Shown here one piece after another: positions 1-5,115 of a stretch of DNA of 9,959 nucleotides. The translations under genes and the position numbers were made by a program. The notes beneath the pieces are model-generated. The model had not been told where the DNA came from. It was given only the letters and a program-made list of their open reading frames with translations, and made no database searches. Every line of letters begins with the position of its first letter. Positions within the stretch are counted from its first letter, which is position 1. The stretch is from assembly GCA_027017165.1 (NCBI GenBank), contig JALURF010000123.1, positions 1 through 9,959 on the forward strand. The letters are read 5' to 3'. The stretch is from Thermofilaceae archaeon. Its GTDB lineage: Archaea > Thermoproteota > Thermoprotei > Thermofilales > B69-G16.

Positions 1-429
1 TCTTATTTGAGGGAGTTGTCTAGTCTTGCGAGTAAGATATACGTCTTCGGCAACCCCAAAATCTTCTACCAAAGCCCGGGAGACTATATAGGTTTTAGAA
101 GTGAAGGAAAAACTAGAAAAATCTTCTTCACCACAATATTCGATACAATACTATTCGTCATCGAAGACGAGAAAGGAGTAAAATTCGTAGACAACTACGA
201 AAAAGAGATAATAAAATGTATAAAAGAAACAGAGAAAAAACTCCTACCAGTAAAAGGAGAACCCCGCGCCCACACCTACTACCTCCTAGACGAAAACCGA
301 GTCGTCGATTTCATAAACCGCTACCTAGACTTTCTCAGACGCAAAGGATACGAACCCGACGCCGGAATAATAGCCGAAGTCCCAACCCCAGAAGGAACAA
401 AAGAAATAGAATTTAAAGAAATAAAATAG
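1..429 (+). CDS. Hypothetical protein, 5'-truncated by the window edge, paralogue of the next gene
   Basis: I do not recognise this family. The frame is open from base 1 (codons for Ser-Tyr precede the TTG at 7), and similarity to the following gene already runs through the first visible residues (LREL..LASKIY against YREL..IADKIY), so the start probably lies outside the window and the TTG at 7 is not the true start. Counting from the TTG, residues 2-72 align with residues 82-153 of the next protein: shared KIY..GN.KIF, IGF, a K-rich stretch, then I.LF.....KG and a charged helix EKEI. The remaining tail (to residue 140) is charged, with no membrane segment or signal peptide. Base use is distinctive: A/C-rich and G-poor on the coding strand, with many ATA, CTA and AAA codons, like its neighbour and unlike the G/T-rich genes from 2281 onward. 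Function unknown. Confidence 0.7.
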   Translation, partial: SYLRELSSLASKIYVFGNPKIFYQSPGDYIGFRSEGKTRKIFFTTIFDTILFVIEDEKGVKFVDNYEKEIIKCIKETEKKLLPVKGEPRAHTYYLLDENRVVDFINRYLDFLRRKGYEPDAGIIAEVPTPEGTKEIEFKEIK

Positions 430-451
430 AATCCGTAAACCAACTCCAAGC

Positions 452-1012
452 ATGAAAAGAACAATAAAACCCCTAAAAACAACCGCCGTCGTAACTTTTA
501 AAGAAATAGACTGGAGCATCTATCAATTCAATTTCCTACTACCCCGCCACAAAATCGACGGCCTAAGCCTCTGCATCGACTACCGCCTACCATCTACCGG
601 CGAACGATCAAAACTCTACGAAGAACTCCTAGCTAAATGCTTAAAAAGTCTAAAATATAGAGTCTACAGCGTTCTATGGCTTAAATCCCGCTACAGAGAA
701 CTCTTCGAAATAGCCGATAAAATATACGGCTACGGCAATCACAAAATCTTCAAAGAATACCTCAACATCCTAAATGTAATAGGATTCGGAGAAGACCGCA
801 GAAAGGCAAAAAGAATATTCTACGCCGACCTCGAAGGCATAGTACTATTCATAACTAGAAGCGAAAAAGGCAAAAAACTCGCTGAAAAACATGAAAGAGA
901 AATCAAAGAATACGTGGAAAGAGAAAAAGATGTAGCCTTCGGACCATACACAGGCTGCCTCATGAGCGAGCACTACATAATAAAACTAGCACAAAAACTT
1001 CAACTCCTATAA
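452..1012 (+). CDS. Hypothetical protein, tandem paralogue of the preceding gene
   Basis: A 186-residue protein of unknown function starting at ATG 452, 22 bases after the preceding stop, so the two are probably co-transcribed. Residues 1-80 look like a separate N-terminal region (KTTAVVTFKEIDWSIYQFNFLLPR, then IDYRLPSTGERSKLYEELL) that could correspond to the part of the upstream paralogue lost beyond the window edge. Residues 82-153 hold the shared module: YRELFEIADKIYGYGNHKIF, IGFGEDRRKAKRIFYADLEG, IVLFITRSEKGKKLAEKHER. There are no catalytic motifs I can name, no cysteine clusters and no transmembrane helix; the module ends in a strongly charged helix. The C-terminal PYTGCLMSEHYIIKLAQKL may weakly match the EPRAHTYYLLDENRVVDFI region of the paralogue. 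Same A/C-rich, G-poor coding strand as its partner. No clear Shine-Dalgarno (ACTCCAAGC precedes the ATG). Confidence 0.75.
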   Translation: MKRTIKPLKTTAVVTFKEIDWSIYQFNFLLPRHKIDGLSLCIDYRLPSTGERSKLYEELLAKCLKSLKYRVYSVLWLKSRYRELFEIADKIYGYGNHKIFKEYLNILNVIGFGEDRRKAKRIFYADLEGIVLFITRSEKGKKLAEKHEREIKEYVEREKDVAFGPYTGCLMSEHYIIKLAQKLQLL

Positions 1013-1060
1013 CAAAACACACCTCAAATCTAATCCCATTACCCGTTTATAGAAGTGGAG

Positions 1061-1167
1061 CGCCCCGGCCGGGATTTGAACCCGGGTTCTGGCGGGTGAC
1101 AGCCGCCCATTCTAGGGGATGTAGAATAGTCTACATCCCATACTAGACCTGGCTATACGACCGGGGC
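1061..1167 (-). tRNA. tRNA-Asp (GUC) with a 31-nt D-arm intron
   Basis: On the - strand the acceptor GCCCCGG (1161-1167) pairs with CCGGGGC (1062-1068); the discriminator is G and no CCA is encoded. The T-arm is CCGGG/UUCAAAU/CCCGG. The anticodon stem GGCGG/CCGCC encloses CUGUCAC, with the anticodon GUC at 1098-1100. Removing 1110-1140 leaves 76 nt with a normal D-arm (GUAU/GUAU, D-loop with GG). The anticodon loop itself has no intron. A TATA element sits upstream at about 1190-1200. Confidence 0.95.
1110..1140 (-). other. Non-canonical tRNA-Asp intron between positions 24 and 25
   Basis: The 5' exon ends CUAGUA and the 3' exon starts UGGGCGG. CUAG of the exon pairs with CUAG at the 3' part of the intron (4-bp central helix). 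The 5' bulge is UAU (cut UA^U) and the 3' bulge AAU (cut AA^U). The intron body is a perfect 10-bp hairpin, GGGAUGUAGA/UCUACAUCCC with loop CUAU. The outer helix next to the 3' bulge is weak, so this is a relaxed BHB, as known for introns cut by the heterotetrameric crenarchaeal splicing endonuclease. Boundaries are inferred from mature tRNA geometry plus the bulge rule. Confidence 0.88.
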
Positions 1168-1189
1168 TGTAATCTATTTTCTCCTGATG

Positions 1190-1200
1190 CTTATATACTT
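1190..1200 (-). promoter_or_regulatory. TATA box of tRNA-Asp
   Basis: Read on the - strand, AAGTATATAAG lies about 23-33 bases upstream of the first tRNA nucleotide at 1167, the archaeal box A spacing. It is not within any gene. Confidence 0.65.
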
Positions 1201-1562
1201 TACTTTAGGACGAATATAATTGGAGAACAAACTTTTAGACGGTGGCTTTGGGGCAAGTAACTTTTGTTTTATTAATTGTTTTAATCCTATATGGAACGTG
1301 CTTTCTTCCTTAACTGAATCTATTGAATTATTAGCTCAGTATATACATAATGTCTCTAGCTATTGTGGTAGTTTAGCTTGATAGAAATGGAATAGGAAAT
1401 CAAGGCGAGCTCTTTATTTTCTTTATTCATAACGTGGAGATTGGTTAAAATATACAGGGTTGAAATGTTAGGATTAACTATGACTAACATTCTAAGTGGA
1501 CTTTTAAGCACGGAGATTAAATCTTGATGAGTTGAATAATCACGGAAGAAGTGGTCGAGAAA
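1201..1562. other. Gene-free stretch between the two tRNA promoters
   Basis: AT-rich, with no open frame of note on either strand and no recognised RNA. It contains a TATA-like AAAATATA (about 1447-1454) followed by an 8-bp inverted repeat (1464-1491). A stretch resembling a tRNA D-arm occurs at about 1365-1385 but lacks the rest of a tRNA. The flanking tRNAs fire outward from this region, so it is at least a divergent promoter spacer. Confidence 0.5.
1464..1491. repeat. 8-bp inverted repeat AATGTTAG ... CTAACATT
   Basis: AATGTTAG (1464-1471) and CTAACATT (1484-1491) are perfect complements separated by 12 bases. They lie about 15 bases after a TATA-like AAAATATA, where an operator or a short hairpin transcript could sit, but no gene follows. 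An 8-bp arm in AT-rich DNA may be chance. Confidence 0.3.
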
Positions 1563-1573
1563 AATATATAAAT
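1563..1573 (+). promoter_or_regulatory. TATA box of tRNA-Glu
   Basis: AATATATAAAT, centred about 32 bases upstream of the first tRNA base at 1600. It is a strong archaeal box A in otherwise non-coding DNA, with a start expected a few bases before the tRNA. Confidence 0.75.
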
Positions 1574-1623
1574 TGAAGGTCTTAGTTTAATCACGGCATG
1601 CCCCGGTGGTATAGCCAGGCCAA

Positions 1624-1637
1624 ATGTCTCAGGCTAA
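1624..1637 (+). other. 14-nt non-canonical intron in the tRNA-Glu D-arm (about 21/22)
   Basis: Exon GGCC (1618-1621) pairs with intron GGCU (1632-1635) as the 4-bp central helix (one G-U). The 5' bulge is AAA (cut AA^A) and the 3' bulge AAG (cut AA^G). The inner loop UGUCUCA can close with two pairs. Splicing joins ...GGCCAA to GUAUC, giving a standard D-stem GUAU/GUAU. Other registers that also remove 14 nt do not form a 4-bp helix flanked by two 3-nt bulges. Confidence 0.82.
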
Positions 1638-1653
1638 GTATCTCGGCCTTTCG

Positions 1654-1669
1654 AGCCTCTACAGAGGAA
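1654..1669 (+). other. 16-nt canonical intron (37/38) in tRNA-Glu
   Basis: The intron follows G37 of the loop CUUUCG and precedes A38. Exon CUUU can pair with intron GAGG (1664-1667; wobble pairs) as the central helix, with bulges CG^A and AA^A. An alternative internal pairing CCUC/GAGG exists within the intron. The position is the usual archaeal 37/38 site. Confidence 0.85.
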
Positions 1670-1705
1670 AGCCGAGGATCCCGGGTTCAAATCCCGGCCG
1701 GGGCA

Positions 1706-1715
1706 TTTTCTTTTT
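1706..1715 (+). terminator. T-tract terminator of tRNA-Glu
   Basis: TTTTCTTTTT follows the tRNA discriminator base directly, with no hairpin. Oligo-T runs act as terminators in archaea, and this one isolates the tRNA from the convergent acetyltransferase gene. Confidence 0.6.
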
Positions 1716-1741
1716 AAATTAAAGAGATATAGATAATTATG

Positions 1742-2176
1742 TCAGCGTAGTTTTTTGGTCATTACGTAGCAGTCTTCTCCGTCTGGGTAGTAGTTTTTTA
1801 GGCGTTTTTCTATGTTGAATCCGAGTTTTTTGTAGAGGTTTATCGCTGCGGTGTTGGATATTCTTACTTCGAGTCTGGCTTTTTTCATGCCATTTTCTTT
1901 AAATTTCTCCAGAAGAGCGTTAACTAATTTTTTCCCTATGCCTTTTCCTCTGTGGGCGGGGTCTACGGCTATGGATACTATGTGGCCTGTTTTTCCGAGC
2001 CTGGTTACGCCTGAGATATATCCTAGGATTTGGCCCTTTTCTTCGGCTACTAGGAAGTAAGTGGGGGCTATTTTTAACAGTATTTTTAGGTAGTGGCGGG
2101 GATAGGGGATTTTAAACGATTTTTGCTCTATTTTATAAATTTCGTCTAGGTCTTCTTCACGGGCATTTCGGATCAT
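1742..2176 (-). CDS. rimI: RimI-type GNAT N-alpha-acetyltransferase
   Basis: A 144-residue GNAT-fold acetyltransferase, predicted to move the acetyl group of acetyl-CoA to the N-terminal amine of proteins in the cytoplasm (archaeal RimI/Ard1-like). The N-terminus IRNAREEDLDEIYKIE is typical. The acetyl-CoA pyrophosphate loop RGKGIG (76-81, pattern RxxGxG) follows strand HIVSIAVDP (65-73); EVR..N (103-108) and the Y-K-K-LGF segment (115-120) complete motifs A and B. The length is normal for single-domain RimI and no extra domain is fused. The start ATG at 2176 lies only about 30 bases from the TTTAAA at 2205-2210, so the message is probably leaderless or nearly so. The gene diverges from the UPF0147/FAU-1 operon. 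The substrate cannot be read from sequence; a general GNAT is the alternative. Confidence 0.88.
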   Translation of the reverse strand: MIRNAREEDLDEIYKIEQKSFKIPYPRHYLKILLKIAPTYFLVAEEKGQILGYISGVTRLGKTGHIVSIAVDPAHRGKGIGKKLVNALLEKFKENGMKKARLEVRISNTAAINLYKKLGFNIEKRLKNYYPDGEDCYVMTKKLR

Positions 2177-2204
2177 TTGGCTCGTAATTTATATGGTGTG
2201 CTGG

Positions 2205-2210
2205 TTTAAA
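2205..2210 (-). promoter_or_regulatory. TATA box for the acetyltransferase gene
   Basis: TTTAAA within GGTTTAAAGG, about 29-34 bases upstream of the ATG at 2176 on the - strand, implying a nearly leaderless transcript. A second candidate, ATATAAAT at about 2187-2194, would place the start inside the gene and is less likely. Confidence 0.45.
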
Positions 2211-2226
2211 GGTTGTTAGAGTAAGG

Positions 2227-2232
2227 TTTAAA
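2227..2232 (+). promoter_or_regulatory. TATA box for the UPF0147-FAU-1 operon
   Basis: GGTTTAAATG carries TTTAAA about 50 bases ahead of the ATG at 2281, giving a leader of about 20-25 bases that holds the ribosome binding site GAGGTGAT (2267-2274, six bases before the ATG). Together with the element at 2205 it forms a compact divergent promoter. Confidence 0.5.
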
Positions 2233-2280
2233 TGTCTAATCATTTGTAGATTTTTTAGCTTTTAACGAGGTGATTAATGT

Positions 2281-2541
2281 ATGAGTGAGGAGATAGAACA
2301 GTTTAAGCAGGCTACTGTGCTTCTTCAACGGGTGGCGGAGGATACTGGTGTTCCGCGGAATATAAGGAGGGCGGCGAGTGAGGCTATAAAAACGTTGCAG
2401 AGGAAGGATTTATCTCCGGGGTTGAGGGCGGCTAACGCTATAAGCGTTTTGGATGAAGTATCTCAAGATCCTAATATGCCTTTGTTTGCTCGTACTGCTA
2501 TATGGCAGGCTATAAGTCTTCTCGAGCAGGTTAGGGATTAG
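2281..2541 (+). CDS. UPF0147 family protein
   Basis: An 86-residue, wholly helical small protein of the archaeal UPF0147 family; no biochemical role is established that I know of. Family hallmarks are visible: VLLQRVAEDTGVPRNIRRAA (13-32), the middle KDLSPGLRAANAISVLDEV (42-60), and the C-terminal DPNMPLFARTAIWQAISLLE (63-82). The two halves look like an internal repeat (V.ED..VPRNIRRAA and VSQDPNMPLFARTA), consistent with a helical pseudo-repeat. The length is full for the family. The ATG at 2281 is chosen because GAGGTGAT sits six bases upstream; an ATG four bases earlier is out of frame. It is followed after nine bases by FAU-1, so the two are probably one operon, suggesting an RNA-related context, though that is inference. 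Confidence 0.93.
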   Translation: MSEEIEQFKQATVLLQRVAEDTGVPRNIRRAASEAIKTLQRKDLSPGLRAANAISVLDEVSQDPNMPLFARTAIWQAISLLEQVRD

Positions 2542-2550
2542 GGATTTTTA

Positions 2551-4017
2551 ATGAATATAAGGGTACGAGGGATCTACGCTACAGCCTTAACTAAACTCTT
2601 TCTTTCTAACGGTTTTAGCGTGACTCAGCCTGGTAGTATTATAGCTAGGCGTTTTTCTTTGGAGCCGAGTAAAGCTCCGGCTGATGTTACGGTTAAAGAT
2701 AGGGATGATAAAAAAGGCGTGGTAATTATAGGGAGGTTTGAGGCTGTAAAGGGTATACTTGAGCTATTTAGGAGGGTTTTTCTCTCGAGTGTTTTTAGGG
2801 AGTATCCTTATGGTGTTTACGATTGTTATAGAGGGAGGATTGTAGGTAGGGAGGGGGAGTATTGGAGGGTCGAGATAGAGGGAGGGTATGGCTTGTTGGA
2901 GCATAGCAGTGGACTTGAAGAAGGGCAGATAGTGGACGTATATGTTAAAAAGCCGTTTTTTGATAAACCGCCCATTCTCGGTTTGGGTATAGTTGTTTCG
3001 GGGAGATATGCCCGTTTAATGCCTCATGGGAGGATTTCGTTTAGCCGACATATAAAAAATAGGAAGAGGAGAGAGGAGTTATATACACTAAGTACTTTTT
3101 TCCGTCGAGAAGGCTGGGGTATAAGGTGGAGGAGTAACGCGAATTTTGGAAAACTGGAGGAATTGATGGTAGAGCTGGAGGAGTTGAAAAAGAGGGCGTT
3201 GCAATTGGTGTCTCGAGATAAAGAGGAGATTGGGCTGCTTTGTAGGGGAGATGCCATCGCCGAAGTTGTCTTCTCGCTAGATGATAAAATTAGGCTTGAT
3301 GAGTTGAGGAACCAAGTGGTTGATACTTTGAAATGGCATCATTATTTTAAGTCTGTAGCTGATTTCGATTCAACCGTTATCGACTGGATTGAATATCTAT
3401 TAGATTGTTGCGATAGGGAGAAAGCGTCCATAAAGATATGGGAGAGAATTCACGACTGTGGGAAGGCGGGGAGGGAGGTGGTTTTAGAGCATGAGCGGTT
3501 AAACGGAGAAGTTGTCTATTTACGGGGATTACGCGAAGAGATCAATAACGGTGTCTTAAGGATTAAAAGGCTAATTCTCTCTAACGGTGTATATGATGGC
3601 CTGGGAGTTGAAAAGAAGAAGGGAGATTACGCTATCACTTGCCTATCTGTAGGCGAGGTTTTGCTTCCACATTTCTACTATTCTAAAGACGGAGTTTTTA
3701 AAGGCGCTTATATTAACTTAAACTCGCCGATAGAAGCTAAGTCTTCACATAGGTATTGGTATATAGATCTGGGAGTTGATATCGTAGTCACCTCCGACGG
3801 CGAAGTAAAAATCGTGGATTTTGAAGATTTTGAAGAAGCTTTCAAACAGGGGCTTATATCGGAAAGCCTATACAACTTTATAAAGGAGCTCATTAACTCA
3901 TTCTTAGAGAGAGTTCGTGGAGAGAAATCTCCGCAAGGAATTTATAGCGTGGTTGAGAGTATTTTTCAGCGCGGGGGTGCCCGAGCTAGGTCAAAGGGGG
4001 CGGACTCAGGATCTTAA
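2551..4017 (+). CDS. fau-1: FAU-1, AU-rich RNA-binding / RNase E/G-like protein, running into tRNA-Leu
   Basis: A 488-residue homologue of archaeal FAU-1, which binds AU-rich RNA and is reported to have ribonuclease activity linked to 5S rRNA maturation. Visible layout: an N-terminal domain (1-85); an S1-like beta barrel (about 90-135, RGRIVGREGEYWRVEIEGG then GLEEGQIVDVYV); an RNase E/G-like segment (about 145-200) with RISFSRHI and GWGIRWRSNA; a coiled helical part (202-225); and a DUF402 domain (about 330-447) with KGAYINLNSPIE, YIDLGVDIVV and VDFEDFEEAFKQGLIS. The family core ends near residue 472. The last 15 codons (474-488, RGGARARSKGADSGS) are the first part of the tRNA-Leu gene read as protein, and the TAA at 4015-4017 is inside the tRNA intron. 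It lies nine bases after UPF0147, with a weak GGGATT as ribosome site. RNase P cutting at 3971 would leave the mRNA without a stop. Confidence 0.9.
   Translation: MNIRVRGIYATALTKLFLSNGFSVTQPGSIIARRFSLEPSKAPADVTVKDRDDKKGVVIIGRFEAVKGILELFRRVFLSSVFREYPYGVYDCYRGRIVGREGEYWRVEIEGGYGLLEHSSGLEEGQIVDVYVKKPFFDKPPILGLGIVVSGRYARLMPHGRISFSRHIKNRKRREELYTLSTFFRREGWGIRWRSNANFGKLEELMVELEELKKRALQLVSRDKEEIGLLCRGDAIAEVVFSLDDKIRLDELRNQVVDTLKWHHYFKSVADFDSTVIDWIEYLLDCCDREKASIKIWERIHDCGKAGREVVLEHERLNGEVVYLRGLREEINNGVLRIKRLILSNGVYDGLGVEKKKGDYAITCLSVGEVLLPHFYYSKDGVFKGAYINLNSPIEAKSSHRYWYIDLGVDIVVTSDGEVKIVDFEDFEEAFKQGLISESLYNFIKELINSFLERVRGEKSPQGIYSVVESIFQRGGARARSKGADSGS
3941..3946 (+). promoter_or_regulatory. Candidate internal TATA box for tRNA-Leu inside FAU-1
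   Basis: TTTATA, 25-30 bases before the first tRNA base (3971), within the FAU-1 codons for GIYS. The spacing is right for archaeal box A, so tRNA-Leu may be transcribed apart from the operon mRNA. The element is coding as well, so chance is possible. Confidence 0.5.
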
Positions 4018-4070
4018 GATGGGAACTCCGCTGGGGAAGCCCTGCCCGGGTTCGAATCCCGGCCCCCGCA
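3971..4070 (+). tRNA. tRNA-Leu (CAG) with a 15-nt intron
   Basis: Type II tRNA with a long variable arm. Acceptor GCGGGGG (3971-3977) pairs with CCCCCGC (4063-4069); discriminator A, no encoded CCA. The T-loop is UUCGAAU with stem CCGGG/CCCGG. The anticodon stem GCGGA (4000-4004) pairs with UCCGC (4027-4031) once the intron is removed; the loop is CUCAGGC with the anticodon CAG at 4007-4009. Mature length is 85 nt, normal for Leu. The first 47 bases overlap the end of FAU-1. Confidence 0.95.
4011..4025 (+). other. 15-nt canonical intron (37/38) in tRNA-Leu
   Basis: Exon CUCA (4005-4008) pairs with intron UGGG (4020-4023), one wobble, forming the 4-bp central helix. The 5' bulge is GGA (cut GG^A) and the 3' bulge AAC (cut AA^C). 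The inner part UCUUAAGA closes on itself. The outer helix is the anticodon stem. This is a textbook strict BHB. The intron contains the TAA that ends FAU-1. Confidence 0.9.
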
Positions 4071-4094
4071 TTATAATTTTGGACGGGTGAGTTT

Positions 4095-5081
4095 GTGAAA
4101 ATAAGTGATATCGGAGAGTTTCTACTTATTAAACAACTTCTACAGATTCTGGATAGCGATCCGCGAGAAATTCTAGGCTACGACGATGTCTCGGCTGTTA
4201 AAGTACAGGAAAGATTTCTAGTTGTAAAGACTGATATGTTCGTAGAATCTGCTGATCGCTGGCCAGGCATGCCCTTTTCGAGCATCGGTTGGAAATCTAT
4301 AGTGATGAATTTGAGCGATTTTGCAGCTAAAGGAGTCAAGCCTTTAGGTGGTTTAATATCGCTCGGGATACCAGGCGATATGGATTTGACCAATGTGAAA
4401 GAGCTTTATAGAGGTATAAGAAATGCATGTCGCGAATATGAGATTTTTATTTGGGGAGGAGATACCAGTTTCGCTAAGGAGCTTGTCGTAGTTCCTCTGC
4501 TTGTTGGCTTCTCTGACAAGATTTTAAGGAGAAGTGGGGCTAAACCCGGAGATATCCTCGTAGCGACGGGGTCTTTTGGATATACTCCTGTAGCGTACAA
4601 GGTCTTTTTCGGAGGATATAAAGTCAAAGATGAAGATTTTTGGAAGGAGATCCTAAATAGGATTTTTTATCCTAGGGTATCCTTAAAATTCGGCGTTGAG
4701 GTTGCGAGAAATAACATAGTCAACGCAGGCATAGATAGCAGCGATGGATTGGCCTGGTCTCTTCATGAACTTGCCAAAGCCAGTAAAGTGAGAATCATTC
4801 TTGAATATGTGCCTATTCCTCCCCGCGTCCACGCTCAACTAGAGGCTTGGGGGCTAGACCCGCTTATTCCTACGCTCTACGAGGGGGGAGAAGAATATGT
4901 AGCTATATACTCTGTAAGTCCCGAAAATTTAGATGAGCTGTATTATCTTGCTAAAAAGATGAACGTGGATTTGCATACCATAGGCAGGGTAGAGGAGGGA
5001 AGTGGCGTATATCTAAGAAAAAGGGATAAGCATATACCCTTAGAAGCTAAAGGATGGGATCATTTCAAACATGATAAATAA
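4095..5081 (+). CDS. thiL: Thiamine-monophosphate kinase ThiL
   Basis: A 328-residue ThiL of the PurM/AIR-synthase superfamily; it phosphorylates thiamine monophosphate with ATP to give thiamine diphosphate in the cytoplasm. Metal and nucleotide residues are in place: YDDVSAV (29-35, in place of the usual GDDAAV), VKTDMFVESAD (44-54), NLSDFAAKGVKPLG (72-85), IWGGDTS (119-125), the Gly-rich turn GSFGYTPVA (159-167), GIDSSDGLAWSL (212-223) and the substrate-side EGGEEYVA (263-270). Length is normal. The GTG at 4095 is chosen because GGTGAG ends a few bases upstream and the product then starts with MKISDIGEF, as in the family. It begins 24 bases after tRNA-Leu and is followed at 34 bases by the radical SAM gene, so it may be read with them. 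No thiamine riboswitch is seen. Confidence 0.94.
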   Translation: MKISDIGEFLLIKQLLQILDSDPREILGYDDVSAVKVQERFLVVKTDMFVESADRWPGMPFSSIGWKSIVMNLSDFAAKGVKPLGGLISLGIPGDMDLTNVKELYRGIRNACREYEIFIWGGDTSFAKELVVVPLLVGFSDKILRRSGAKPGDILVATGSFGYTPVAYKVFFGGYKVKDEDFWKEILNRIFYPRVSLKFGVEVARNNIVNAGIDSSDGLAWSLHELAKASKVRIILEYVPIPPRVHAQLEAWGLDPLIPTLYEGGEEYVAIYSVSPENLDELYYLAKKMNVDLHTIGRVEEGSGVYLRKRDKHIPLEAKGWDHFKHDK

Positions 5082-5115
5082 TTATCTCATTAAAATCACC
5101 TATAGATAGGGAATT

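Larger units (their letters stand above)
1600..1705 (+). tRNA. tRNA-Glu (UUC) with two short introns
   Basis: Acceptor GCCCCGG (1600-1606) pairs with CCGGGGC (1698-1704); discriminator A, no encoded CCA. T-arm CCGGG/UUCAAAU/CCCGG. The anticodon stem UCGGC (1643-1647) pairs with GCCGA (1671-1675); the anticodon UUC is at 1650-1652. The raw gene is 106 bases. Removing 1624-1637 and 1654-1669 leaves exactly 76 nt with a D-arm GUAU/GUAU and a 7-nt anticodon loop. Its 3' 25 bases before the discriminator match those of the tRNA-Asp above. Confidence 0.95.

Noticed and set aside
325..519. - strand 64-codon frame over the end of the first paralogue
   Set aside because: It covers the boundary of two better supported + strand genes and encodes an aromatic-rich shadow of A-rich codons.
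1365..1385. D-arm-like stretch GTGGTAGTTTAGCTTGATAG suggesting a decayed tRNA
   Set aside because: It lacks the GG of the D-loop, and no matching acceptor, anticodon or T-arm is found nearby.
1524..1530. TTGATGA as the C box of another guide RNA
   Set aside because: The first base is not a purine, and no CTGA box follows at a workable distance.
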